NCBI GenBank assembly: GCA_947176535.1
Contig: CAMWQU010000020.1
Span: 1-44,359 of the forward strand
DNA length: 44,359 nt
From: an uncultured Prevotellaceae bacterium
GTDB lineage: Bacteria > Bacteroidota > Bacteroidia > Bacteroidales > Bacteroidaceae
Direction: 5' to 3'
The translations under genes and the position numbers were made by a program. This document shows, one piece after another, positions 33,916-40,722 of this stretch. Under the pieces are notes generated by a model, which was not told the origin of the DNA, made no database searches, and worked only from the letters and a program-made list of their open reading frames with translations. Numbering within the stretch: the first letter of the stretch is position 1; every line of letters starts with the position of its first letter.

Positions 33916-35730
33916 TCATCGCAGGTTCAGGTCTTCTCCGCTGACCTGCAGGATGGCTTTCCCGAGCTCGACGTGGCCGGGGGGGGTATCTTCTCCCGCT
34001 ATCACCCGTCCGGACGTCAGGTCGTACACGACGAAATGGGTGCTGTCCCCAATGGAGAAACCGTTGTTGAACGAGTGATAGGCAAAGGGGCGGGTGTAGG
34101 TCTGAGACAGCACATCGCGGCTGAAACGGTAGTCGTCGTGGCAGATGCCCAACTGTCCGAGCAGCGTGGCGGCCTGGTCGCTCTGGTTGCAGACGACGTC
34201 TACCACGCGCGGTTCTCTGACGGCACCGCCCACCCACAGCACGGGGATGTGCATCTTCAGGGGCGTTGTCTCGTCCAGTCCGTAGTAAGCCACGCCGTGG
34301 TCGGGGATGAACACGACGAGCAGATTCTCCCATTGGGGCATCTGCCGGAGTTCGGAAATGAACCGTTTGATGCAGTTGTCCAGATAGCGGAAAGCGTTCT
34401 CCACGGGGTCGTCCAGTTCATGGACGGGCACGTCCCACGGCTCGTGGCTTGAGAGCGTGTTATACCCGATGAGATGGGGCGTTTTGTCCTCTCTCCTCCA
34501 TGTTTTCACCTCTTGCAGGATGCGGTCGAAGACGATGCTGTCGCATACGCCCCACTGCGCCGTGCGGCGTTCGCTGCGCGAGAAGTCGGACTTGGAGACG
34601 AACCTGTCGAAACCGGCATTGATGAGGTAGCTACGCTTCTTGGTGAAGTTGATGTCGCCGCCGTAGTAGTATCTCGTGTCGTAGCCCACGCGGCGCAGAC
34701 TGCGGGCCAGTCCCGGCAGCGCGGCATTCTTGGTCGGTATCTTCTGCAGCGATACGGTCGGGAACGACTGGTGGCCGCCGAAGATGCAGACCGTGGCCCG
34801 GTCGGTGCGGAACGAGTTGGCGTAGCACTCCGAGAAATACACGCCCTCGTCGGTCAGCCGGTTGAAATACGGCATGATGTAGTCGCGGCCGCCGATTTTC
34901 GTAAACTGCCCTCCGGTGCTCTCCAGCATCACCACTATCACGTTGGGCCGCTGCGTGATGAGCAGCGTATCGGGGCTGACGGTGCGGGTGTCGTAGACGC
35001 CCGTCAGCAGGCGGTCGCACTCCTCCTGCGTGAAGAAATCGTAGTGGACTTCAGCATTCGACGAACTGCCCATCGAGGCAAAGAAGCTGAAGAGCGGATT
35101 CACTGCCGCATGATTGAGGAAAGGGGTCTGCGAGTAATAGACCTGTCCGATGTTGGTGGTGCTCTTGTCTACTCCTCCGCGTATGCCAATGAACATGAGC
35201 GGAAGCAGCAGCACGCAGAGCAGACTGTACCCCCGGCGCGAGCGCAGGGGGCGGAAGTCGGTCGTTTGCCACATGTACAGCCACCCGATGAGCCCCGCCA
35301 GCACGATGAGTCCCGCCAGTCCCGCCACGAGCTGCCATGTCTTCACACTGGCCGCGGCCGCAGCCGGCGAACTCAGGTATTGCAGGCAGGAGGCGTCGAG
35401 CTTGTAGCCCCAGTGGGGATAGAGGGCGGCATCGGCGGCAAAGGCCAGTGTCAGTGCCACTGCCGTGAAGCCCAACCATGTGCGCTGCGCCCAGCGCAGT
35501 CCGCGCCCCGTGTAGCGGATGCTGACTACCGTAATCAGAAACGGCACTACGAGGAAGTAGAGCCCCGTGGAGAGGTCGAGCGTCAGTCCGTGGCGCAGTA
35601 CGTCCGTCATGTCTGCGACGGTGAAAGGATGTGCTGTCCGGTTGAGCACCAGAAACACGATCTTGTAGCCGACGAAGAGAATCACCGTCAGCAGATAAAC
35701 ACGCAATAAGAAGAATATTCGCTGTTTCAT
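33916..35730 (-). CDS. LtaS/MdoB-type alkaline-phosphatase-superfamily transferase
   Basis: This 604-residue inner-membrane protein has about five N-terminal spans (to ~residue 185) and a periplasmic sulfatase-fold domain. The metal site and nucleophile lie in VIVVMLESTGGQF, where Glu271 and Thr272 are the expected ligand and nucleophile. YYGGDINFTKKR and VVFIPDHGVAYYGL complete the site. Homologues transfer phosphoglycerol or phosphoethanolamine head groups to glycans or lipids. The acceptor here is unknown, and Bacteroidales lack true lipoteichoic acid. ATG 35730 gives MKQRIFFLLRVYLL; the longer frame's start (35754) lies inside the -7 box at 35752-35759. Confidence 0.9.
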   Translation of the reverse strand: MKQRIFFLLRVYLLTVILFVGYKIVFLVLNRTAHPFTVADMTDVLRHGLTLDLSTGLYFLVVPFLITVVSIRYTGRGLRWAQRTWLGFTAVALTLAFAADAALYPHWGYKLDASCLQYLSSPAAAAASVKTWQLVAGLAGLIVLAGLIGWLYMWQTTDFRPLRSRRGYSLLCVLLLPLMFIGIRGGVDKSTTNIGQVYYSQTPFLNHAAVNPLFSFFASMGSSSNAEVHYDFFTQEECDRLLTGVYDTRTVSPDTLLITQRPNVIVVMLESTGGQFTKIGGRDYIMPYFNRLTDEGVYFSECYANSFRTDRATVCIFGGHQSFPTVSLQKIPTKNAALPGLARSLRRVGYDTRYYYGGDINFTKKRSYLINAGFDRFVSKSDFSRSERRTAQWGVCDSIVFDRILQEVKTWRREDKTPHLIGYNTLSSHEPWDVPVHELDDPVENAFRYLDNCIKRFISELRQMPQWENLLVVFIPDHGVAYYGLDETTPLKMHIPVLWVGGAVREPRVVDVVCNQSDQAATLLGQLGICHDDYRFSRDVLSQTYTRPFAYHSFNNGFSIGDSTHFVVYDLTSGRVIAGEDTPPGHVELGKAILQVSGEDLNLR

Positions 35731-35751
35731 ATCTTTGTCCGTTTGACGGTA

Positions 35752-35759
35752 CAAAGGTA
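35752..35759 (-). promoter_or_regulatory. -7 promoter element of the LtaS-like gene
   Basis: On the - strand TACCTTTG is an exact -7 box 21 bp upstream of ATG 35730. No TTTG at the expected distance was found. Confidence 0.55.
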
Positions 35760-35799
35760 CGATTTACTTTTCAATTATCTAATCGGTTTGCCGTCCGAT

Positions 35800-36039
35800 T
35801 TATGGCTCACCGAGAAATTCGTAGAGAATGCCGAGCTGCATGGGTGTGAAATAGCGTTGCCTCGGGCGGTAGCCGGCTTTCAGCAGTCGTTGCGAGAGTT
35901 CGGCGTTGAGCATAATCCAGTTCCGCAAGTTGCGCCGTGCGGTGTTAGCCTCCACATGCGGGAAGTAAGCCTGCGCCACCTCGGTCTTGCTGTACCCTGC
36001 CCGTCCCGGAGACGACAAAGAGAAATTCTGCGTCATCAT
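35800..36039 (-). CDS. DUF4248 family protein
   Basis: This 79-residue cytosolic protein matches the small Bacteroidetes family DUF4248: YSKTEVAQAYFPHVEANTAR (16-35), ARRNLRNWIMLNAELSQRLL (34-53) and YFTPMQLGILYEFLGEP at the end. The shape suggests a helix-turn-helix-like DNA- or protein-binding unit; no function is established. DUF4248 genes commonly sit beside HU-like DNA-binding protein and smalltalk genes. Here it is 3.4 kb from that cassette and instead follows a 47-residue membrane peptide by 5 bp, within a likely three-gene unit headed by a repressor. Confidence 0.82.
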   Translation of the reverse strand: MMTQNFSLSSPGRAGYSKTEVAQAYFPHVEANTARRNLRNWIMLNAELSQRLLKAGYRPRQRYFTPMQLGILYEFLGEP

Positions 36040-36044
36040 ACCGC

Positions 36045-36188
36045 TTACACCACCGCCATGGCCACTATCACCGTCAGGCAGGCCAAAGCCACACCCACAA
36101 ACTCCGTGAACTCCATCATTTCCTCTGCCAGACGCGTCTGTTCCTGCACCGGGCGATTGTTTATCATCAGTCGAATCAGTTTTTCCAT
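36045..36188 (-). CDS. Small membrane peptide, 47 residues
   Basis: This frame starts at ATG 36188 and ends at TAA 36045-36047. The N-terminal half is amphipathic and charged (MEKLIRLMINNRPVQEQTRL). The C-terminal half is one hydrophobic span (about 29-47, EFVGVALACLTVIVAMAVV) ending at the membrane face. The stop codon lies 5 bp before the DUF4248 ATG and the frame starts 60 bp after the repressor gene, so the three genes are probably cotranscribed. I do not recognise the family. It could be a small membrane regulator, a toxin-like peptide or an accessory subunit. Reality is supported by frame, spacing and a clean membrane segment only. Confidence 0.55.
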   Translation of the reverse strand: MEKLIRLMINNRPVQEQTRLAEEMMEFTEFVGVALACLTVIVAMAVV

Positions 36189-36248
36189 CGTATGCTGTTT
36201 TTTAAGGTTCCTACTCTCTAACTCCCTACTCTCTCATCCCTCATCTTT

Positions 36249-36890
36249 TTACTCCAGACACCGGATAAGCATCACGGCCTTGTAGACGGCGGCAATCTGT
36301 TCCTTCAGCACGTTGAACGGCTCGTAGGCGGGATTATCGCTGTACAGCGTCAGGTTGGGACTTTCCGCGTTCACTCCCTTGATGCGTTTGAGCATGCGTT
36401 CGTTGTCGCGGGTGAAAATCAGGTAAATGTCATTGGGCCGTATGCGTGCGAACGAGTCTAATTTGCGTATGCCCACGATGTCGCCGCTCTGAATGGTCGG
36501 GTCCATGGAATTTCCCACCACGGGGAAGTACGCATCGACGTTCGCCCCCGGAATGGCTATGCGCTCCGTGGTGATGTCCTCGTCGCCCATTTCCAACTGA
36601 CCCGCACTGGCCGGCATGCGGCTGTAATACGGTTGTCCCGTGAGCGGGGCCGTCTCTCTTGCCGTCTCCTCCTGATAGCCTCGGCGGGGGCTTTCCTCCT
36701 GCCCTGTCAGCCACTCGAACGACACGTCGGGCAGCGCGCGGCATATCTTGGCCACTCCGCCGGCGGGAATTTGGTTCTGCGCCATCCAGTTGGCAATGGT
36801 GGGCTGCGTGGTGCCGATGATGGAGGCGAATATCTTTTGCGTGCCTCCGTATTGGCTAATCAGTATCTTCAGTTTTTCTTTGGCATTCAT
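36249..36890 (-). CDS. LexA/CI-like repressor with S24 peptidase domain
   Basis: This 213-residue regulator has an N-terminal HTH at about 5-63 (TQKIFASIIGTTQPTIANWM) and a C-terminal S24/LexA-type self-cleaving domain at about 105-210. The nucleophile is Ser128 in VVGNSMDPTIQSGDIVG and the general base Lys168 in ERMLKRIKG. An Ala96-Gly97 bond in MPASAGQLE is a plausible cleavage site. Such proteins are derepressed by RecA during DNA damage. No phage structural genes surround it, so it may control the two small downstream genes and itself. Its promoter carries an inverted repeat over the -33 box (36937-36960), consistent with autorepression. Confidence 0.92.
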   Translation of the reverse strand: MNAKEKLKILISQYGGTQKIFASIIGTTQPTIANWMAQNQIPAGGVAKICRALPDVSFEWLTGQEESPRRGYQEETARETAPLTGQPYYSRMPASAGQLEMGDEDITTERIAIPGANVDAYFPVVGNSMDPTIQSGDIVGIRKLDSFARIRPNDIYLIFTRDNERMLKRIKGVNAESPNLTLYSDNPAYEPFNVLKEQIAAVYKAVMLIRCLE

Positions 36891-36922
36891 CGTTTGCGAC
36901 GTGTTTTATTTGTTTTCTGATG

Positions 36923-36960
36923 CAAAGTTATCAATTATTTTATTATCGACCAAATAAAAT
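36923..36960 (-). promoter_or_regulatory. Promoter and candidate operator of the S24 repressor gene
   Basis: On the - strand TTTG (36951-36954), 20 nt, TAACTTTG (36923-36930): a perfect promoter. ATTTTATT (36937-36944) and AATAAAAT (36953-36960) form an 8-bp inverted repeat with an 8-nt spacer overlapping the -33 box, a likely repressor site. Confidence 0.75.
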
Positions 36961-37091
36961 ATCAAATAATTTATATTTTCATCAAAAATAGATATTCAGA
37001 CCTCCCGTTCGTGTACAATAAGTGAACCGGAGGCGGCGTCCCATATGTACGCTTCCTCCGGTTCGTTTATCGTGCAGGGATTCCGTAGCTG

Positions 37092-38403
37092 TTACCTTAC
37101 AGCCGTTTTCCGTCCTCCGATGACATAGATGCCTTTCCGGGGCTTTGCCACACGTCTGCCGTCGAGGCTGTAGACGGTTGTGGGGCTGTTCGCTTCCGAG
37201 GTTAATGGTTTGATGCCGTCGCTTTCGGTGAGGGCTACTATCTGTCCGAACCTATACCAAGGGTATGTTGAGCCATATTTCTGAAGAGAGGCTGCGGGGA
37301 CATGCAGCGTTGCAGAAGATAACTTTACGCCGTCAAAGATTCTATTACCTGTAGTCGGAATTCTTTCTGTGGGACAATAGAAGTCTTTCAAGGCACTGCA
37401 CTTGGAGAACGCATCGGCGCCAATTTTCGTCACGCTATTACCGATGGTCACGGAGGTCAGGCCATAGCAACTAGAGAACGCATTGTTGCCAATAGTCGTC
37501 ACGCCGTTACCGATGGTCACGGAGGTCAGGCCACTGCAACCGGAGAACGCATCGGCGCCAATTTTCGTCACGCTATTACCGATGGTAATGGAGATCAGAC
37601 TTCTACAGGCTACGAACGCACAGTTGCCAATGGTCGTTACGCTGCTGGGGATGGTAATGGAGGTCAGGTCGTAGCAATAACCGAACGCATACTTGCCAAT
37701 ACCCTTCACACTATTGGGGATAATTGTATTTTTACATCCGTGCATCAGGCTATTCCACGAAGTTGCTATGATGGCGTTGCAGTTCTCACGAGAATCATAG
37801 ACTGAATTGTCTGCATCTACTACGATATATTCAAGGCTGGTGCATTCGACGAACACGCCTTCGCCAATGCTTGTCACACTGTTACCTATGGTAATGGAGG
37901 TCAGGCCGCTGCTCGCCAATAGTCGTCACGCTGTTGGGGATGTCAATGGAGATTAGGCCGGTGCATAAAGTGAATGCACCTTTGCCAATAGTCGTCACGC
38001 TATTACCGATGGTAATGGAGGTCAGGCCGCTGCAACCGGAGAACGCCCAATAGCCAATGGTTGTCACGCTGTTGGGAATGGTAATGGAGGTGAGGCTGGT
38101 GCAATAGTAGAACGCTTGTGTGTCAATTTTCGTCACGCTGTTTGGGATGACTATGGAGGTGAGGCCGCTGCAATACCAGAATGCCCTTTCGTCAATAGCC
38201 GTTACGTTGTAAGTTGCACCGTTGCAGGTAACACTCTTCGGAATAACAATACTACCGACGTACTCGTTTGTACTATTCGTCACGGCGACGGTGTGTTCCC
38301 CGGCGGACGTGATGTTGTAATAAATACCATCGACTTCAAAGTCGTATGCCCGGCAGACTACGGAGGTCAGCAACAGGAGAAAGGAGAATAACAGTTTTCT
38401 CAT
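37092..38403 (-). pseudogene. BspA-like leucine-rich-repeat protein, frameshifted
   Basis: Two overlapping frames make one broken gene. The 5' frame (38403 to 37882, 173 codons) has a signal peptide (MRKLLFSFLLLLTSVVCRAY) and five LRR_5 units of the type AFxxCxxLTSITIPNSVTTIG. The 3' frame (37919 to 37092) carries about six further units, a non-repeat region, and a sorting-type tail VYSLDGRRVAKPRKGIYVIG. At about 37914, one repeat unit lacks 17 bp relative to intact units (only 2 nt instead of 19 between GCCGCTGC and GCCAAT), which shifts frame. BspA-like proteins are surface adhesins. Either a genuine inactivation or phase-variable state, or an assembly error in near-identical repeats. Confidence 0.85.
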
Positions 38404-38472
38404 CTTTTTTTGTTTTTTAAGTTGTTAATAAATTTAGGATACAAAAAAAGGCGAAACCATTCGGTGCTTATT

Positions 38473-38600
38473 CTCTACCTTTGGTTACCGCCAAGTGACC
38501 ATACGACATAAACAAGCAAGAACAGTTCACGCCCCATCAGCATGAACTTCTTGAACTGCTTGTTCTCATGTCATAAATATTGGCGGTATTTAAGGTAGAG
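38473..38600. repeat. Imperfect 128-bp palindrome upstream of the BspA-like gene
   Basis: CTCTACCTTTGGTTACCGCC (from 38473) is nearly complementary to GGCGGTATTTAAGGTAGAG (to 38600). Inner segments around 38510-38530 and 38545-38566 (AACAAGCAAGAACAGTTCA against TGAACTGCTTGTTCT) also pair. It looks like a MITE-like relic or a long RNA hairpin. The rest of the gap 38404-39059 has no convincing gene. It holds further small inverted repeats (GTTGC-ATGCTAC-GCAAC near 38706; GGAAGATTT near 38944 against AAATCTTCC near 39044). Confidence 0.5.
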
Positions 38601-38807
38601 AGAACAAGAGCTAAAAGCTCAGTATTCATAAAAAGACTGCGAACGGGATGCGCACAAATTCACTTCTGTATCGGATTGATTGAATTTGTTTTATCCCTGC
38701 GGGAGCGTTGCATGCTACGCAACGGCATCCCCTTTCTTACTTCGTCTACTGTCTGTTTCTTCGGTTACACATTTAGTGGGTTATGGGCACTATTGCCAAG
38801 TTGCGGA

Positions 38808-38815
38808 CAAAGGTA
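38808..38815 (-). promoter_or_regulatory. -7 promoter element facing the BspA-like gene
   Basis: On the - strand TACCTTTG is an exact -7 box 405 bp upstream of the BspA-like ATG. A transcript from here would contain the long palindrome at 38473-38600. No proper -33 box was found. Confidence 0.4.
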
Positions 38816-39059
38816 CGAAAAAATACTCAATAGCCGGAAAGGACAGGCCGGGAAAATCTTACCCGAAATCAGGATAACGATTCAAGGATAACGATTTATA
38901 CCAAGAAAAACCAGCATCCGTGTAGATTTCTACAGGTATAAGTGGGAAGATTTGCAATTTTTGTGCGTTTTCCCATGTGTACCTTGGCATCAGTGATATT
39001 ATCGCATACTCATCATTTATGTAAGCCAACATTGGGAAAATAAATCTTCCTGCCGCAGG

Positions 39060-39191
39060 TGGCCCCCGACGACGGCTCCGCGTCCCGCTATGGTCTGCGC
39101 CTCGTCCCGGGCGGGACGGAGGCCAATCCTGCTATGGACGAGGCCGGGTCGTCCTATACACGTGTGCGGGGGCGGGCGCATGCGCGTTTCC
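39060..39191 (-). repeat. Dispersed 22-bp triple-unit repeat, copy 4 (inverted)
   Basis: Read on the - strand: leader CGCGCATGCGCCCGC...CACACGTGTATAGGACGAC, units starting at 39139, 39117 and 39095 (each 22 bp), trailer GTCGTCGGGG at 39073-39064. The second unit has lost the ATAGC loop (GTCCCGCCCGGGAC) but keeps its palindrome. The element points away from the downstream HU-like gene, unlike copies 1-3 in absolute orientation. Confidence 0.82.
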
Positions 39192-39239
39192 TATCAATAA
39201 GTAGGGGAAATGGCCGACCGGCCCGGGCCGCCGTCCCGA

Positions 39240-39309
39240 CGGGCGGTTGCGGGACATTAGAGGACGTTACGGGCAGTTAGGGGACATTGCGGGAGGTTAC
39301 GGGACGTTG
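39240..39309. repeat. Tandem array of seven 10-bp units
   Basis: Seven contiguous decamers fit the pattern CGGGACRTTR: CGGGCGGTTG, CGGGACATTA, GAGGACGTTA, CGGGCAGTTA, GGGGACATTG, CGGGAGGTTA, CGGGACGTTG. The period is close to one DNA turn. The array ends 36 bp before the -7 box of the HU-like gene. Confidence 0.85.
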
Positions 39310-39345
39310 CGTACTTTTCGTGCCGAGGGCGGCTGTGGCGTGTCG

Positions 39346-39353
39346 TAACTTTG
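39346..39353 (+). promoter_or_regulatory. -7 promoter element of the HU-like gene cassette
   Basis: TAACTTTG is an exact -7 box 63 bp upstream of ATG 39417. The -33 region is not canonical (nearest TTTTCG at 39315). Confidence 0.6.
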
Positions 39354-39416
39354 CACTGTCAAAGGCCGATGACACGAAAGAATTAACCAACGTAAAACCT
39401 AAAAAACAGAACCATT

Positions 39417-39944
39417 ATGGCAATCAACTACAGTTTGGCTCCCCGCACCATCAATCCCGGTGAAGCAGAGAGTGAGAAGAAAATCTATCCCATGGCGCAG
39501 TACTTGGAAATCGTCACCCTGAAGGAACTGGCCGCGCACCTCGTGGCGCACGGCAGCCCCTTCTCTCGGGGAGCCGTCCTTGGCATACTCACTGATACGG
39601 TGACGTGCATCTGCGAGAATCTGCTCCTCGGCAACAAGGTGCAACTGGGTGACATGGGGGCTTTCTTTGTGACGCTCTCCAGTGAGGGCGCGGACAACGC
39701 CGATGCGTTTACGCCGAGCATGATTAAGGGTGTGAACGTGCGCTGGACGCCCGGTGAGGAATTCCGGTCGCTGATTGACGAGGCCTCCTTTCGTCAGGTG
39801 GCAACCCGAGAACTCCAGCTCAGCAGCCGCAAGGAGATGCGCAACCAAGCCAACGTGGGCATCGGGGTCGCCGGCAGCGAAAGCGGAAACGGCGGAATGG
39901 GTGGCAACGGCGGAGACGACAACGGAGAGGGTATCACGGGATAA
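39417..39944 (+). CDS. HU-like DNA-binding protein (HU-HIG type)
   Basis: This 175-residue Bacteroidetes HU-domain protein binds DNA as a nucleoid-type factor. The domain occupies about 1-125: MAINYSLAPRTINPGEAESE, YLEIVTLKELAAHLVAHGSP, SRGAVLGILTDTVTCICENL, and the typical VQLGDMGAFFVTLSSEGADN with NVRWTPGEEFRSLI. The tail (145-175) is low-complexity Gly/Asn (ESGNGGMGGNGGDDNGEG). Such genes commonly precede smalltalk and peptidoglycan-hydrolase-like genes, as here. Their biological role is not settled. An unusual 10-bp tandem array lies upstream and a strong stem-loop downstream. Confidence 0.9.
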   Translation: MAINYSLAPRTINPGEAESEKKIYPMAQYLEIVTLKELAAHLVAHGSPFSRGAVLGILTDTVTCICENLLLGNKVQLGDMGAFFVTLSSEGADNADAFTPSMIKGVNVRWTPGEEFRSLIDEASFRQVATRELQLSSRKEMRNQANVGIGVAGSESGNGGMGGNGGDDNGEGITG

Positions 39945-39983
39945 GCGGGTACGCAAAGCGTGAAATCAACCATTTACTAACCT

Positions 39984-40033
39984 GAGCGCGCCCCGGACGC
40001 CCGACGGAACGGGATGTTTGCGGGGGCGCGCTC
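39984..40033 (+). promoter_or_regulatory. Strong stem-loop between HU-like and smalltalk genes
   Basis: GAGCGCGCCCC (39984-39994) and GGGGCGCGCTC (40023-40033) are perfect complements with a 28-nt loop. There is no T-run, so it is more likely an attenuating or mRNA-stabilising hairpin than a full terminator. Confidence 0.6.
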
Positions 40034-40051
40034 CCTGAAAAACGAAAAACA

Positions 40052-40153
40052 ATGAAGAAAGAAGTTAAAAAGAAATTAGGACAGTTCCTGCTGCAAGTGC
40101 TCTCGGCCCTGCTGGCCGCACTCACCGCCGGCTCGGCAGCCAGTTGCATGTAA
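40052..40153 (+). CDS. Smalltalk-like small protein, 33 residues
   Basis: The frame runs from ATG 40052 to TAA 40151-40153. The N-terminus is strongly basic (MKKEVKKKLGQFLLQ) and the rest is one hydrophobic alanine/leucine-rich helix (VLSALLAALTAGSAASCM). Length, composition and position between an HU-like gene and a peptidoglycan-hydrolase-like gene match the Bacteroidetes small proteins named smalltalk; this is from memory. The final SAASCM could act as a lipobox-like or membrane-end motif. Function unknown. It lies 20 bp before the next gene. Confidence 0.75.
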   Translation: MKKEVKKKLGQFLLQVLSALLAALTAGSAASCM

Positions 40154-40173
40154 AAACGTAACGCACGGAGACG

Positions 40174-40566
40174 ATGAAGAACAACAATCCGCTGAATCTG
40201 AGACGAACCGGATGGGTATGGCAGGGGCTGCATCCCCGACAGACCGATCCCGAATATTACCGGTTCCGCAACGCGGCCTACGGCTACCGGGCGGCTTTCA
40301 TGACTCTGCGCCTCATGGTGCGGAAGAAGAACCGCCACACGCTGGCCCGGCTGCTGAAGGAGTGGGCACCGGACGCCGACGGGCGCGACGCACAACTCTA
40401 CACGGCAAGGGTGTGCGCCCTGACGGGGCTGACCCCGCACACACGCATCGACCCGCTGGATGCCGACCGGATGATTCCGCTCGTGGCGGCCATCAGCCGC
40501 ATCGAACAGCACGAGCGGCCGCGTATGCTCGACCTGCTTACCGGATGGCGCATCTATCAGGGATAG
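40174..40566 (+). CDS. Structural protein P5-like / lysozyme-fold protein
   Basis: This 130-residue protein without signal peptide begins MKNNNPLNLRRTGWVWQGL, matching the RNNNPxNIR start of the family annotated 'structural protein P5' after phage PRD1. It continues with YYRFRNAAYGYRAAFMTLRL, LLKEWAPDADGRDAQLYTAR and a C-terminal AISRIEQHERPRMLDL. The fold resembles phage lysozyme-like or transglycosylase proteins that act on peptidoglycan, but activity is unproven. It is the last gene of the HU/smalltalk cassette and is followed by a hairpin at 40576-40614. The region is GC-rich compared with the rest. Confidence 0.78.
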   Translation: MKNNNPLNLRRTGWVWQGLHPRQTDPEYYRFRNAAYGYRAAFMTLRLMVRKKNRHTLARLLKEWAPDADGRDAQLYTARVCALTGLTPHTRIDPLDADRMIPLVAAISRIEQHERPRMLDLLTGWRIYQG

Positions 40567-40575
40567 CCTGAGGAA

Positions 40576-40614
40576 CCGGCTCCCGGAAGTCCGACTGAAG
40601 GCTTCCGGGGGCCG
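40576..40614 (+). terminator. GC-rich hairpin after the P5-like gene
   Basis: CCCGGAAG (40582-40589) pairs with CTTCCGGG (40602-40609), extended by CCGGC against GGCCG with small bulges. No T-tract follows, so termination is uncertain. Confidence 0.5.
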
Positions 40615-40699
40615 TTGCGGCGCGTGTGGCAGCGTCGGCCTTGTGTGAAGAAAACTTAATTTTGATAGGCCGCAGACGGGGTTTTCAAAAATGTTTACG

Positions 40700-40707
40700 T
40701 AACTTTG
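40700..40707 (+). promoter_or_regulatory. -7 promoter element of the BamA-like gene
   Basis: TAACTTTG is an exact -7 box 16 bp before ATG 40723. The longest frame begins with a TTG at 40705 inside this box, so that start is wrong. Confidence 0.6.
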
Positions 40708-40722
40708 CAGCCGGAAAAGTAC

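Noticed and set aside
34474-35709. 411-codon open frame on the + strand
   Set aside because: Antisense to the LtaS-like gene; the translation is low-complexity Arg/Ala/Glu-rich without membrane or domain structure.
36045-36188. Classical type II toxin-antitoxin pair with the repressor
   Set aside because: The peptide is hydrophobic rather than a soluble toxin, the repressor is a self-cleaving S24 protein, and no overlap or antisense RNA typical of known modules is visible. Kept only as a hypothesis in the findings.
36249-36890. Prophage or integrated element around the S24 repressor
   Set aside because: No integrase, terminase, capsid, tail or attachment-site repeats are present nearby. The P5-like gene belongs to a common chromosomal cassette.
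37380-38200. CRISPR-like regular repeats
   Set aside because: The repeats are ~69-bp coding units of a leucine-rich-repeat protein, remain in frame apart from one deletion, and have no unique spacers between them.
38580-38891. 103-codon + strand frame
   Set aside because: It overlaps the long palindrome and a - strand -7 box, and the translation has no recognisable domain.
39240-39309. CRISPR array or rho-independent terminator
   Set aside because: Units are contiguous 10-mers with no spacers, do not form a stem-loop, and no cas genes are present.
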